Assembly: GCF_001279585.1 (NCBI RefSeq)
Contig: NZ_LGEC01000085.1
Coordinates: forward strand, 1-49,843
Length of the DNA: 49,843 nt
Source of the DNA: Nocardiopsis sp. NRRL B-16309
GTDB taxonomy: Bacteria > Actinomycetota > Actinomycetes > Streptosporangiales > Streptosporangiaceae
Direction: 5' to 3'
This document shows, one piece after another, positions 1 through 7,644 of this stretch (the first letter of the stretch is position 1; every line of letters begins with the position of its first letter). The position numbers were made by a program, and so were the translations under genes. Below the pieces are notes generated by a model. That model made no database searches, was not told where the DNA came from, and worked only from the letters and a program-made list of their open reading frames with translations.

Positions 1-1
1 C

Positions 2-214
2 AGCGTCGACCCGGTTCAGGGGAGGAGCAAGCGGGCGCTCATGGACGCCGCCCGCACGGTCGTGGTCCTGGCCGAGCACACCCGTATCGACCACGACCGC
101 ATGTCGCGCTTCGCTGCCCTGGGCGATGCCGACTGCCTCATCACCGGCACCGAACTCGGCCCGGAACCGGCCGCACGCCTGGCCACCCGCGTCCTGCGCG
201 TGGTGCGGGCCTGA
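2..214 (+). CDS. DeoR-family transcriptional regulator, C-terminal fragment
   Basis: Only the last 70 residues are inside the window, because the gene enters from the left edge. The fragment has the pattern of the DeoR C-terminal (DeoRC) effector domain: a KRALMDAA helix, a strand VVVLAEHT, then FAALGDADCLIT, which corresponds to the family's 'D-x-LIT' strand near the C-terminus. DeoR regulators bind sugar phosphates through this domain and repress sugar or nucleoside catabolic genes. The N-terminal helix-turn-helix and the target genes lie outside the window, so the effector cannot be named. The assignment rests on this short C-terminal pattern alone. Confidence 0.7.
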   Translation, partial: SVDPVQGRSKRALMDAARTVVVLAEHTRIDHDRMSRFAALGDADCLITGTELGPEPAARLATRVLRVVRA

Positions 215-395
215 GCGCCGGTCCGCGAGCGCCCTCCTGAGGCGGGGAGGGCACCCGGGTTCCGCCTGCCCCGGGCCCCGCGCGGCAAGGAAACATCGGA
301 TGATCCTCTCTTCGTCGTGCCTCCTATGTGGTTTCGTGTGTGCTTGGCTTGCCCGGTGGCCCACGAGTGAAATAGTGAGCGCATCTCTGTGAACA

Positions 396-442
396 CAGGG
401 TTTGGGGAGGTGGGGGAGGGGCTTGTCGAGGGTCAAACCCTG
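396..442 (+). repeat. 9-bp perfect inverted repeat flanking a G-quadruplex-like loop
   Basis: CAGGGTTTG at 396-404 is the exact reverse complement of CAAACCCTG at 434-442. The intervening 29 bases contain four runs of three or more G (404-407, 412-416, 418-421, 430-432), which fits a G-quadruplex pattern. It sits directly before the TATAAA hexamer, so it could be a regulatory DNA structure. Confidence 0.5.
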
Positions 443-449
443 CTATAAA
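423..449 (+). promoter_or_regulatory. Candidate promoter with downstream CAAT repeat
   Basis: TTGTCG at 423-428 and TATAAA at 444-449 make a -35/-10 pair with a short 15-bp spacer. TATAAA stands out in DNA this GC-rich. Just downstream, CAAT occurs at 452-455 and 462-465, ten bases apart, about one helical turn. AT-rich CAATCAAAAC-type repeats are common in DeoR-family operators, and a DeoR gene ends at 214. The link between the two is inference. Confidence 0.4.
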
Positions 450-699
450 GTCAATCAAAACCAATGAAGTCCACATGATCCGCACGGGATGTGGTCGCGG
501 GCGCGGGTCGTGCGGAGCCCGTCCATCGCCCCGCGAAAGGGCCGGTCGGACGGGTCGGCGCCCCTCGAACGACCGCCGTTCCGCCCCGCCGGAGGACGGC
601 GTTCCGCGGCGGCGCGCGACGGCGTCGCGGCTGATCGGCCGACCCCGCCACGTCCGAGTCCACGGCAGTGGAACCCCCACCGAACGGAAGGCGTCCGCG

Positions 700-1215
700 A
701 TGAGGTCCAGGGTCTCGACCGCCCCCCGTGGCGCGGTGGCCGCGGGATGCCTCATCGCGCTCCTCCTGCCCACCGGGTGCGCGTCGGCCGCCGAGGAGGC
801 GGCCGACGCGCCGGATCCGTCCCCGACGGCCTCGGCCGCGGACGACGAGGCCGCCGTGCTCACCGCCTACACCGGCATGTGGGAGGCGGTGGTCACCGCG
901 TCCCACGAGGGGACCGGCGCCTCCGCCGAACTCGAACGCCATGCCGTCGACGGTGCCTTGGTCCTGATGACCCAGGCGCTGGAGGACGCGCGCCGGACCG
1001 GTTCCGACGTCTCCGGTGAGCCCGCCCTGGACCCCGAGGTGCTGATCGAGTCCACCGACCGCGCCCAGGTCACCGACTGCCTCGATGACTCCTCATGGCG
1101 CCTGTCCGCGCAGGCCGCGTCGGCGGAACCGCGCCGGGTGGACGCCGTACTCGTACACGACGGACTCGCCTGGCGCGTGTCCGACCTTCGCATCTGGGAG
1201 CCGGGAACATGCTGA
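700..1215 (+). CDS. Putative secreted lipoprotein, first gene of the pilus locus
   Basis: I do not recognise this 171-aa protein. It starts at ATG 700 behind a CGGAAGG ribosome site. The N-terminus has basic residues, a hydrophobic stretch (about residues 11-24) and then TGCAS, a possible lipobox with Cys at about residue 27. Proline at the -3 position makes the lipobox imperfect, so simple secretion is also possible. After an acidic, Pro/Ser-rich spacer comes a roughly 120-residue domain with two cysteines (in DCLDD and at the C-terminal GTC) that could form a disulfide outside the membrane. The stop overlaps the next start by 7 bp (ATGCTGA), so it is translationally coupled to the Tad genes. 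An assembly or adaptor role at the cell surface is inference from position. Confidence 0.75.
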   Translation: MRSRVSTAPRGAVAAGCLIALLLPTGCASAAEEAADAPDPSPTASAADDEAAVLTAYTGMWEAVVTASHEGTGASAELERHAVDGALVLMTQALEDARRTGSDVSGEPALDPEVLIESTDRAQVTDCLDDSSWRLSAQAASAEPRRVDAVLVHDGLAWRVSDLRIWEPGTC

Positions 1216-2063
1216 AACGGACAGGTACGGCCTCACTCGCGGTCCTCGTGGGTGTTCTGGTCGCGCCGCCCCCCGCGGGCGCCGACCCGGGGTCCTTCCT
1301 GGGCCAGGTCGAGTGCGGCGGCTCCGGCGGCCCCGGGTGCTCGATCATGCTGCGCTGGTCGCAGGAACAGGGCGGTACCCCCGGGGCGCCCGGTACCCCC
1401 GGTTCCGGCGGGACGGGGGCGACTCCCTCCGTGCCCGGACCCTACGACCACGTCGACTGGGACGCGATCGACTGGGAGAACGCCGTGGACTGGGACGCGA
1501 TCGACTGGGACTCCGTCGACTACAGCGGCGGAGAGGGCGAGGGCGGCGAAGAGGGCGGGCCGGCCACCGATGCCACGACCGCGATCCAGGAGGCCATCGC
1601 GGCCTTCGAACTCCCCGCGCCGAAGATCAGCACCTCGCCTGACGCCGACGGCCTCGTGCTCGTGCACACTCCGGTCTGGCTGTGGGTCGAGGAGGAGGAC
1701 TGGGCGGACGCCACGGCCACGGCCGAGGTCCCCGGCCTGTCGATGACGGTCACCGCCGTCCCCTCCGGCATCCGCTGGACCATGGGCGACGGGACGGAGA
1801 TCGTCTGCGAGGGATCGGGCACTCCGTACGACCCGGCCGCGCACGACCCGGCGTCGGAGTCGCCCGACTGTGGCCACGTCTACACCCGGGCCTCCGGCAC
1901 CCAGGACGGCGGCGCCTACACGGTCACCGCGGCCATCAACTGGGAGATCTCCTGGGAGTTCTCCGACGGAACGAACGGCACGCTCGGTACCGCCGCGACC
2001 TCCTCCGAGGTCGCCGTCACGGTCGAGGAAGCACAAGGACTGGTCTCCGGCTCCGGCCGCTGA
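1209..2063 (+). CDS. Secreted protein with DWDxIDW acidic repeats, Tad locus
   Basis: This 284-aa protein starts at ATG 1209 inside the end of the previous gene. It has a clear signal peptide (LKRTGTASLAVLVGVLVA, cleavage probably near residue 25, APPPAGADP). A Gly/Pro/Thr-rich linker follows, then an aromatic-acidic repeat in which 'VDWDAIDW' occurs twice (about residues 79-86 and 92-99) followed by DSVDY. The C-terminal half is a beta-rich domain with GIRWTMGDG and CGHVYT, resembling a PKD/immunoglobulin-like fold, and has a Cys pair (IVCEG and DCGH). Such proteins occur at the head of actinobacterial Tad loci. I infer an extracytoplasmic pilus-associated role, but no function is established. 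The repeat may bind cations or a partner. Confidence 0.75.
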   Translation: MLKRTGTASLAVLVGVLVAPPPAGADPGSFLGQVECGGSGGPGCSIMLRWSQEQGGTPGAPGTPGSGGTGATPSVPGPYDHVDWDAIDWENAVDWDAIDWDSVDYSGGEGEGGEEGGPATDATTAIQEAIAAFELPAPKISTSPDADGLVLVHTPVWLWVEEEDWADATATAEVPGLSMTVTAVPSGIRWTMGDGTEIVCEGSGTPYDPAAHDPASESPDCGHVYTRASGTQDGGAYTVTAAINWEISWEFSDGTNGTLGTAATSSEVAVTVEEAQGLVSGSGR

Positions 2064-2086
2064 CTCTGGAAGGCAGTGGAGACGAC

Positions 2087-2761
2087 ATGGTGGGTACGAG
2101 CACCGGCCCGGCGAGCCGCACCCGACCGAGCCCGGCGCCGCCGGTCCGGCTCCTGGGCAGCGGGCCGCGGCGATGGCGCTGGCTGGTCCTGGGCCTGGCC
2201 CTGGCCACGACCGGAGCCCTGGCGGGCGTCACCGCGGTCGAACGGCTGGACCAGCGCCAGGGGGTCCTGGTCGCCGAGGGCGACCTGCCCGCCGGGCACG
2301 TGGTGGGCGCCGGCGACCTCAGAGTCGTCCGGATGACCGTGGCCGACGGGGTCTCCGTCATCGGCGAGCAGGAGTTGGAACAGGTCATCGGCCGCCCGCT
2401 CACCGTGCCCGTCGCGGACGGCTCCGTCCTGTCCGGCACCGCTCTGGGCCCCGACGCGGCCTACCCCGCCGCCGAGGAGGCGGTCGTGGGCGCCTCCCTC
2501 CAGCCCGGGCGCTTCCCCGCCTCCCTCCAGCCCGGATCGGCGGTGTCGGTCGTGGTCTTCACCGAGGAGGCCGGGGGCGAGGGTTCGCAGGACGGAGCCG
2601 AGGCCTACCCCGCCCGCGTCCAGAGCGTGGAGCCCTCCGCCACCGACGGGTCGGTGATCGTCGAACTCGCCGTCGCCGCCCTGGACGCCGCCCGCATCTC
2701 CGCCGCCGCCGCGACGGAGAGCGTCGCCGTCGTCCAGGTCCCGCCCAGGGGAGGCGCCTGA
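2087..2761 (+). CDS. SAF-domain protein, CpaB/RcpC-like pilus assembly protein
   Basis: This is a 224-aa protein with ATG at 2087, 23 bp after the previous stop. A basic, proline-rich cytoplasmic leader is followed by one membrane segment (about residues 32-50, WLVLGLALATTGALAGVTA) and then a SAF domain (about 59-120: VLVAEGDLPAGHVVGAGDL ... PVADGSVLSG). SAF domains are characteristic of CpaB/RcpC in Tad pilus systems, where the protein is thought to act near the channel through the cell wall. The rest (about 130-220) is an alternating beta-rich domain with an acidic insert. Its stop shares one base with the next start (TGATG), so translation is coupled. Family identity is fairly secure, while the exact role in a monoderm is inferred. 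Confidence 0.82.
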   Translation: MVGTSTGPASRTRPSPAPPVRLLGSGPRRWRWLVLGLALATTGALAGVTAVERLDQRQGVLVAEGDLPAGHVVGAGDLRVVRMTVADGVSVIGEQELEQVIGRPLTVPVADGSVLSGTALGPDAAYPAAEEAVVGASLQPGRFPASLQPGSAVSVVVFTEEAGGEGSQDGAEAYPARVQSVEPSATDGSVIVELAVAALDAARISAAAATESVAVVQVPPRGGA

Positions 2762-3507
2762 TGACCCGGACCGTGGCCCTGTTCTCGCTCGGCGGCGCAC
2801 CCGGCGTCACCCTGGCCGCCATGGCCCTGGCCGCCGTCTGGCCCGGGGACACCGGCGCCGTTCTGGTCGAGGCCGACGCCTCGGGCGGTGACATCGGCAC
2901 CTGGCGCACACTCCAGACCTCGCCGGGACTGACCGACCTCGCGGCCGCCCTGCGCCACGGAGCGGACGGCGGATACGGCGCCGGTCCCGCCGAGCACGCC
3001 CAGATTCTTCCGGGCGGACTCCCCGTCTGCCCGGCACCGGCCTCCCCCGACCGCGCGGACGGCGCCGTCCGGCTCCTCGCCCAGAACACCGCCGCACTCG
3101 CCGCCGCGCCCGGGCCCGTGACCGTCCTCGACCTCGGGCGGCTCGCCCCCCGCACCGCCACCGCCCACCTGGCCGCCCAGGCCGACACCGCGCTCCTGCT
3201 GGCCGGGGACGACCTCGCCCAGCTGCGCCGCGTCCAGGAGTCGGCGGCCTACCTCTTCGAGACCCTGCCCGGGCTGCGGACCGTCATCACCGGGGGCCGG
3301 GGCTCCACCTCCGAGATCGCCGGGGCCGTGGGCGTCCCCGTCTGGGGCCGGATCCCCGAGGACCGCGCCGGCGCCGCCTTCCTCCGCGGGGAGAAGGGGC
3401 TGCGCCGCCCCGAGCGCCGACCCCTCTTCCGCGCGGCGGCGTCCCTGTCCCACGCACTCGTCCAGGACGCGGCGTCGCCGCGCGAGCACACGGAGGTCGC
3501 TGTATGA
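2761..3507 (+). CDS. TadZ/CpaE-like MinD-family ATPase with degenerate P-loop
   Basis: This 248-aa protein lies between the SAF protein and CpaF, the usual place for TadZ/CpaE, the MinD/ParA-like factor that positions the Tad machine at the membrane. The N-terminus (residues 1-20) keeps the strand-loop-helix of the deviant Walker A, but where the family has KGGVGKT it reads LGGAPGVT, so both lysines are missing. The VLVEADASGGDIG stretch (about 34-46) matches the second ParA/MinD motif, and VTVLDLG (about 120-126) the Walker B strand. Loss of the lysines suggests it does not hydrolyse ATP in the normal way, as reported for some TadZ proteins. It overlaps cpaF by 4 bp (ATGA). Confidence 0.8.
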   Translation: MTRTVALFSLGGAPGVTLAAMALAAVWPGDTGAVLVEADASGGDIGTWRTLQTSPGLTDLAAALRHGADGGYGAGPAEHAQILPGGLPVCPAPASPDRADGAVRLLAQNTAALAAAPGPVTVLDLGRLAPRTATAHLAAQADTALLLAGDDLAQLRRVQESAAYLFETLPGLRTVITGGRGSTSEIAGAVGVPVWGRIPEDRAGAAFLRGEKGLRRPERRPLFRAAASLSHALVQDAASPREHTEVAV

Positions 3508-4874
3508 GCAGGATCGACGAGATGTTCGAGAAGAACCCCACCCAGCCCCTCGACCTGGATTCCGGTGCCACCGAACGCCAGGACGAGTGGGTGGAGTGGA
3601 CAGCGGCCGAGGCCACCCGCCGACTCAGTGAACTGCTGCGCGAGAACACCGAGATCGGTGCCGCCGACTACCGGCGCGAGGCCGAACGCGTCATCGCGCG
3701 CATCCTCGACGAGGCCGCCAGCGAGGCCCTGTCCGCGGGTCGGCCCGTGCTCTCCCCGGCCGCCGAGGCGGGCATCTCCCGCCGCGCCATCGCCCAGGTC
3801 TGCGGCCTCGGCCCCCTCCAACCGCTGCTCGACGACCCCGAGATCGAGAACATCAACGTCAACGGCTCCAGCGTGTGGGTCCGCTACGCCGACGGGCGCC
3901 GCGAGCAGCGGCCGCCGCTGTTCGACGACCCCGACAGCCTCGTCGCGCTGGTCCGGCGCATCGCCGCAGAGTCGGCCACCGGCGAGCGCCGCTTCGACCC
4001 GGGCGCCCCGATCCTGGACATGCCGATGCCCGGGGGCGAGCGGCTCAACGCCGTCATGGAGGTCGCCCGCCAGCCGTCGGTGTCCATCCGCCGCCACCGC
4101 CACAGCCGCACCTCCCTGGAACGGCTGCGCAAGCTCGGCACCCTCGACCCGTTCCTGGTCAGGCTGCTGCGCGCCGCCGTGCTGGCCCGGCGCAACACGG
4201 TCGTCACCGGAGGCACCGGCGCGGGCAAGACCACCCTGCTGCGGGCCCTGGCCTCGGAGATCCCCGCCACCGAACGCCTCGTCACCATCGAGGACGTCTT
4301 CGAGCTCGGGCTGGACCGCGACACCGACGCCCACCCCGACTGCGTCGCCCTCCAGGCGCGCCCGGCCAACATCGAGGGCGTCGGCGAGATCACCATCGCC
4401 GACCTCGTGCGCACCGCGCTGCGCATGTCCCCCGACCGGGTCATCGTCGGTGAGACGCGCGGGCAGGAGACCGTCCCCCTGCTCAACGCGATGAGCCAGG
4501 GCAACGACGGCAGCCTGACCACGCTGCACGCCGCCGACTCCTCGGGCGCCTTCACCAAGCTGGGCGCCTACGCCGCCCAGTCGGCCGAACGCCTGCCCCT
4601 GGAGGCCACGGCCTCCCTGGTCGCCGCGGCCGTCCACCTGGTGGTGCACGTCTCGGCGGTTCCGACCGGCGGGCGCCGCGTGACCAGCGTCCGCGAGGTC
4701 GTGGGCGCCGAGGGGCAGAACGTGGTCTCCAACGAGATCTACCGCCGGGCCCGCACGGGCGAGCGCCTGCCCGCGGCGCCGCCCAGCCCCGACACCCTGG
4801 ACGCCCTGGTCGACGCCGGGTTCGACGCCGGCCTGCTGCACACCGACGTGAGCGTGGGGGGACCGTTCTCGTGA
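3504..4874 (+). CDS. cpaF: CpaF/TadA-type secretion ATPase
   Basis: This 456-aa protein is the hexameric ATPase that powers Tad/Flp pilus assembly at the inner face of the membrane. All family motifs are visible: Walker A GGTGAGKT (residues 236-243), Asp box TIEDVFEL (261-268), Walker B RVIVGE (312-317) and His box GSLTTLHA (336-343). The N-terminal 100 residues are the variable CpaF cap, followed by GLGPLQPLLDDPEIENINVNG (about 101-121), typical of the family. The length is normal. It overlaps its neighbours by 4 bp on each side (ATGA with the TadZ-like gene, GTGA with tadB), so the block is one transcript. No key residue is missing. Confidence 0.96.
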   Translation: MSRIDEMFEKNPTQPLDLDSGATERQDEWVEWTAAEATRRLSELLRENTEIGAADYRREAERVIARILDEAASEALSAGRPVLSPAAEAGISRRAIAQVCGLGPLQPLLDDPEIENINVNGSSVWVRYADGRREQRPPLFDDPDSLVALVRRIAAESATGERRFDPGAPILDMPMPGGERLNAVMEVARQPSVSIRRHRHSRTSLERLRKLGTLDPFLVRLLRAAVLARRNTVVTGGTGAGKTTLLRALASEIPATERLVTIEDVFELGLDRDTDAHPDCVALQARPANIEGVGEITIADLVRTALRMSPDRVIVGETRGQETVPLLNAMSQGNDGSLTTLHAADSSGAFTKLGAYAAQSAERLPLEATASLVAAAVHLVVHVSAVPTGGRRVTSVREVVGAEGQNVVSNEIYRRARTGERLPAAPPSPDTLDALVDAGFDAGLLHTDVSVGGPFS

Positions 4875-5737
4875 CCCCGACCCTCCTCGTCGCCATGTGC
4901 GGCGCCTTCGCCGGAGCGGGGGTGTGGATCGCCCTCGCCTCCCTGGTCCCGCCCCGGGACGCGACTCGCCCCGCCCGCCTGCGCACCGCGCTGCTCGAAC
5001 GGCACCGGCCCGCCCGCCTGGCCGCCTCGGTGGGCGTGGGCGCCCTCGTCTGGTTCGCCACCGGATGGCCGGTCGCCGGGATCCTGCTCGCCGCGGGCGC
5101 CTGGTGGGCGCCCCTCATGCTCGGACCCGACCGCCACCACGAACGGCAGGTGGCCGGGATCGAGGCGGTCGCGGCGTGGACGGAGATGCTGCGCGACCTC
5201 ATGGCGGGCGCCGCCGGACTCCACCAGGCCATCGCCGCCACCATCCCCATCGCGCCCGAGCCGGTGCGGGCCGACGTCGTCCGCCTCACCGACGCGCTGC
5301 GCCAGGGGACACCGCCCCAGACCGCGCTGCGGCGGTTCGCCGACGACGTCGACAACCCCACCGCCGACCTGGTCGCCGCGGCGCTGAGCAGCGCGACCTC
5401 GCGGCACGCCACCGACCTGGGCGTCCTCCTGGGCAGCCTCGCCGAGGCCGCGCGCGAACAGGCCGCGATGCTGGTGCGGGCGGCGGCCGGGCGTGCGCGC
5501 GTGCGCACCTCCACCCGGATCATCATCGCGGTCACCCTGGGGATGGCCGTGCTCATGCTGCTGTTCAGCCCCGACTACCTGGACCCCTTCGACGGCGTGC
5601 TCGGCCAGACCGTGCTCGCCGCCATCGGCGCCCTGTGGGCGGCCGCCCTGGCCTGGCTGGTCCGGCTGTCGCGGCCCAAACTCGGACCGCGGGTGCTCTC
5701 AGCGGGCGCCCCGCGCGAGACGGAGGCGGTGGCGTGA
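4871..5737 (+). CDS. tadB: TadB-like type II/IV secretion F-domain membrane protein
   Basis: This 288-aa integral membrane protein begins with GTG at 4871 (GTGA overlap with cpaF). Two N-terminal membrane segments (about residues 1-25 and 50-78) flank a basic loop. The cytoplasmic T2SSF domain (about 90-205: AVAAWTEMLRDLMAGAAGLHQAI ... ALRQGTPPQTALRRFADDV) contains the expected helical bundle. Two more membrane segments follow (about 217-234 and 246-266). TadB and TadC form the inner-membrane platform on which CpaF acts. The stop overlaps tadC by 4 bp. Confidence 0.92.
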   Translation: MTPTLLVAMCGAFAGAGVWIALASLVPPRDATRPARLRTALLERHRPARLAASVGVGALVWFATGWPVAGILLAAGAWWAPLMLGPDRHHERQVAGIEAVAAWTEMLRDLMAGAAGLHQAIAATIPIAPEPVRADVVRLTDALRQGTPPQTALRRFADDVDNPTADLVAAALSSATSRHATDLGVLLGSLAEAAREQAAMLVRAAAGRARVRTSTRIIIAVTLGMAVLMLLFSPDYLDPFDGVLGQTVLAAIGALWAAALAWLVRLSRPKLGPRVLSAGAPRETEAVA

Positions 5738-6633
5738 TACCCGACTCGATCCTGGCGGCCGCCGCGGCCGGAGCCCTCGTCGGACTGGGCCTGTGGCTGC
5801 TGCTGGCCGTGCGCTTCGCCGGACCCACCCTCGCCGAGCGCCTCGCCGCCCGGCCGCCCGCCCCCACGGCACCGGTCCGCGACCGGAGCACCGGTCCGCT
5901 CTCACGCCTGGGCGCGCTCGGGGTGCCGCTCCTGGCCGGGCTCGGCCTGCCCCGGACCCGCACGCTGCGCGACCTGGAGATCTGCGAACGCGACCCGGCC
6001 GCCTTCCTGGCCGAGAAGGCCACCGGAGTGGTCCTGGCCGTGACGGTGCCGCCGGTCCTGGGCCTGCTCCTCGGCGTGGCGGGCGTGAACCTGCCGACCG
6101 GCTACGCCGCCCTGGGATGGGGCGTCTTCGCCCTCGTGGTCTGGTTCGCCCCCGACCTGGCCCTGCGGGACGAGGCGCGCAAGCTCCGTGAGCGCATGCG
6201 GCACACCCTGGCCGCGTTCGCCGACCTCGTCGTGGTCTCCCTCGCGGGGGGAGCGGGCGTCAACGGGGCCCTGACCGACGCCGGGTCCGCGGGCGACGGG
6301 TGGGCCATGGTCCGCATCCGCGAGGCCCTGCGCGACGCCGCGCTGCGGCGCCGACCGCCCTGGACGGCGCTGCGCGACCTCGGGGAGCGCTACGACACCC
6401 CCGAGTTCGACGAACTCGCCGCCAGCCTGCAGCTCGCGGGCGCCGACGGGGCGCGTATCCGCTCCTCGCTCGCCGCCAAGGCCAAGACCCTGCGCACGCA
6501 GTTCCTCGCCGACCTGGACGCCGACGCCCAGTCCGACACCGAGCGGATGAGCCTGCCCGTCGTCCTGCTCTTCGCCGGCTTCCTCGTCCTGCTCGGCTAC
6601 CCGGCCCTGAGCCACGTCCTGTTCAGTCTCTGA
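5734..6633 (+). CDS. tadC: TadC-like type II/IV secretion F-domain membrane protein
   Basis: This 299-aa protein starts with GTG at 5734 (GTGATAC, overlapping the tadB stop). It has an N-terminal membrane anchor (about residues 7-28), two central segments (about 97-117 and 122-141), a T2SSF domain (about 155-270, including HTLAAFADLVVVSLAGGAGV and SSLAAKAKTLRTQ), and a C-terminal segment ending the protein (VVLLFAGFLVLLGYPAL). It is the second platform protein paired with TadB. A 28-bp gap with an AGCTCC/GGGAG-type ribosome region leads to the pilin-like gene. Confidence 0.92.
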   Translation: MIPDSILAAAAAGALVGLGLWLLLAVRFAGPTLAERLAARPPAPTAPVRDRSTGPLSRLGALGVPLLAGLGLPRTRTLRDLEICERDPAAFLAEKATGVVLAVTVPPVLGLLLGVAGVNLPTGYAALGWGVFALVVWFAPDLALRDEARKLRERMRHTLAAFADLVVVSLAGGAGVNGALTDAGSAGDGWAMVRIREALRDAALRRRPPWTALRDLGERYDTPEFDELAASLQLAGADGARIRSSLAAKAKTLRTQFLADLDADAQSDTERMSLPVVLLFAGFLVLLGYPALSHVLFSL

Positions 6634-6661
6634 CATCCTTCCGACCCCTGGGAGCTCCCCG

Positions 6662-6832
6662 ATGAAACGCATCACCTCCTTCCTCCGCACCCGTCTGGGC
6701 CTGCCGCGCGACGACCACGGCTACTCGACCGAGACGGTCGTGGTGATCGCCCTGTTGGTGCTCATGGCCGCGGGCGCGGTGGCGGCGATCTCCGAGACCG
6801 TGCAGACCTACGCCGACAGCATCACGCTCTGA
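6662..6832 (+). CDS. Short Flp-pilin-like peptide (56 aa)
   Basis: This small gene encodes MKRITSFLRTRLGL..., a basic leader, then DDHG followed by YSTETVVVIALLVLMAAGAVAAI, a 20-residue hydrophobic helix, and a short polar tail. This is the layout of a Flp-type pilin: leader, Gly at the cleavage site, acidic residue, hydrophobic assembly helix. The glutamate is at +4 after the glycine instead of the usual +5, and there is no following Tyr. The gene lies between tadC and the TadE-like genes, where the major pilin is expected. I favour it as the main pilin subunit. If it is not processed it would be an anchored small membrane protein. Confidence 0.8.
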   Translation: MKRITSFLRTRLGLPRDDHGYSTETVVVIALLVLMAAGAVAAISETVQTYADSITL

Positions 6833-6835
6833 GCG

Positions 6836-7228
6836 ATGGCCTCCCCCGATGACGACCAGGGCAGCGCCGAAATCGCCGTCGCCACCCCGCTGCTCCTGCT
6901 CCTGATGCTCTTCGTCATCCAGACGGCCCTGTGGGCGCACGGCGACCACCTGGCCGCCGCCATCGCACGCCAGTCCGCGGAGGCCGCCCGTACCGCCGAC
7001 GCCGCGGGCGGCCAGGCGGGGGCCGAGGCGGTCGCCGACCAACTCGGCGGATCGCTGCTGGTCGAGCGCAGCGTCACGGTCGAGCGCGGCGAGACCGAGG
7101 TCCGGGCGGTGGTGGAGGCGCGCGTGACCTCACTCATCCCCGGACTGACCTGGCCGGTGCGCCAGGAACTGTCCGTACCGGTGGAGCGCTTCGTGCCACC
7201 GGAGCCGCAGACGGGAGTACGACCGTGA
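6836..7228 (+). CDS. TadE-like pseudopilin
   Basis: This 130-aa protein starts at ATG 6836, three bases after the pilin stop. A short acidic leader (MASPDDDQG) ends in a glycine. SAEIAVATPLLLLLMLFVIQTALWAHG is a TadE-type hydrophobic segment with an early Glu, as in TadE proteins. The rest (about residues 40-130) is a helical then beta-rich extracytoplasmic domain with many charged residues (VERGETEVRAVVEARVTSL). TadE pseudopilins are processed minor components of the Tad pilus. The stop overlaps the next gene's GTG by 4 bp. Confidence 0.88.
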   Translation: MASPDDDQGSAEIAVATPLLLLLMLFVIQTALWAHGDHLAAAIARQSAEAARTADAAGGQAGAEAVADQLGGSLLVERSVTVERGETEVRAVVEARVTSLIPGLTWPVRQELSVPVERFVPPEPQTGVRP

Positions 7229-7644
7229 AGAGCGAGCACAAGGACGACCGGGGAGCGGCCTCGGTCGAACTGGCCCTGCTCACGCCGATGATGATCAGCT
7301 TCGCCCTGCTGATGATCCTGACCGGGCGCGTGGTGGGCGCCGGTGCGATCGCCGACGAGGCCGCCCACGCCGCCGCGCGCGCCGCCTCGCTGGAGCGGTC
7401 CGTCCCCGCGGCCGAGGCCGGGGCCCACGGCATCGCCGGGCAGAGCCTGGCCGCCTCGGGACTGACGTGCTCGGACCACACGCTGGCCCTCGACCACGGC
7501 GGCCTCCAACCCGGCGGCTCCGTGACGGCCGTACTGGACTGCCAGGTCGGCCTGGACGACCTGTCCGGGCTCGGCGTGCCCGGCAGCGTCACGATCCAGG
7601 GAAGCGCGACCGTGGCCGTGGACACCTTCCGGGGGCGGCCGTGA
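7225..7644 (+). CDS. TadE/TadF-like pseudopilin
   Basis: This 139-aa protein starts with GTG at 7225. The leader KSEHKDDRG ends in Gly, then AASVELALLTPMMISFALLMIL is a canonical TadE-like segment with Glu at +5. Two cysteines (in LTCSDH and LDCQV, about residues 83 and 107) are likely disulfide-linked outside the membrane. The C-terminal domain is beta-rich (SVTIQGSATVAVDTF). It is coupled to both neighbours by 4-bp overlaps. Whether it is TadE or TadF cannot be settled from sequence alone. Confidence 0.87.
   Translation: MKSEHKDDRGAASVELALLTPMMISFALLMILTGRVVGAGAIADEAAHAAARAASLERSVPAAEAGAHGIAGQSLAASGLTCSDHTLALDHGGLQPGGSVTAVLDCQVGLDDLSGLGVPGSVTIQGSATVAVDTFRGRP

Larger units (their letters stand above)
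215..699. other. 485-bp intergenic region, regulatory
   Basis: No convincing gene is seen here. The region is less GC-rich than its surroundings between about 290 and 480. It contains a G-rich hairpin (396-442), a TATAAA hexamer (444-449) and a CAAT-N6-CAAT direct repeat (452-465). The part from 480 to 699 is very GC-rich and would be the long 5' leader of the downstream operon if transcription starts near 456. Confidence 0.5.
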
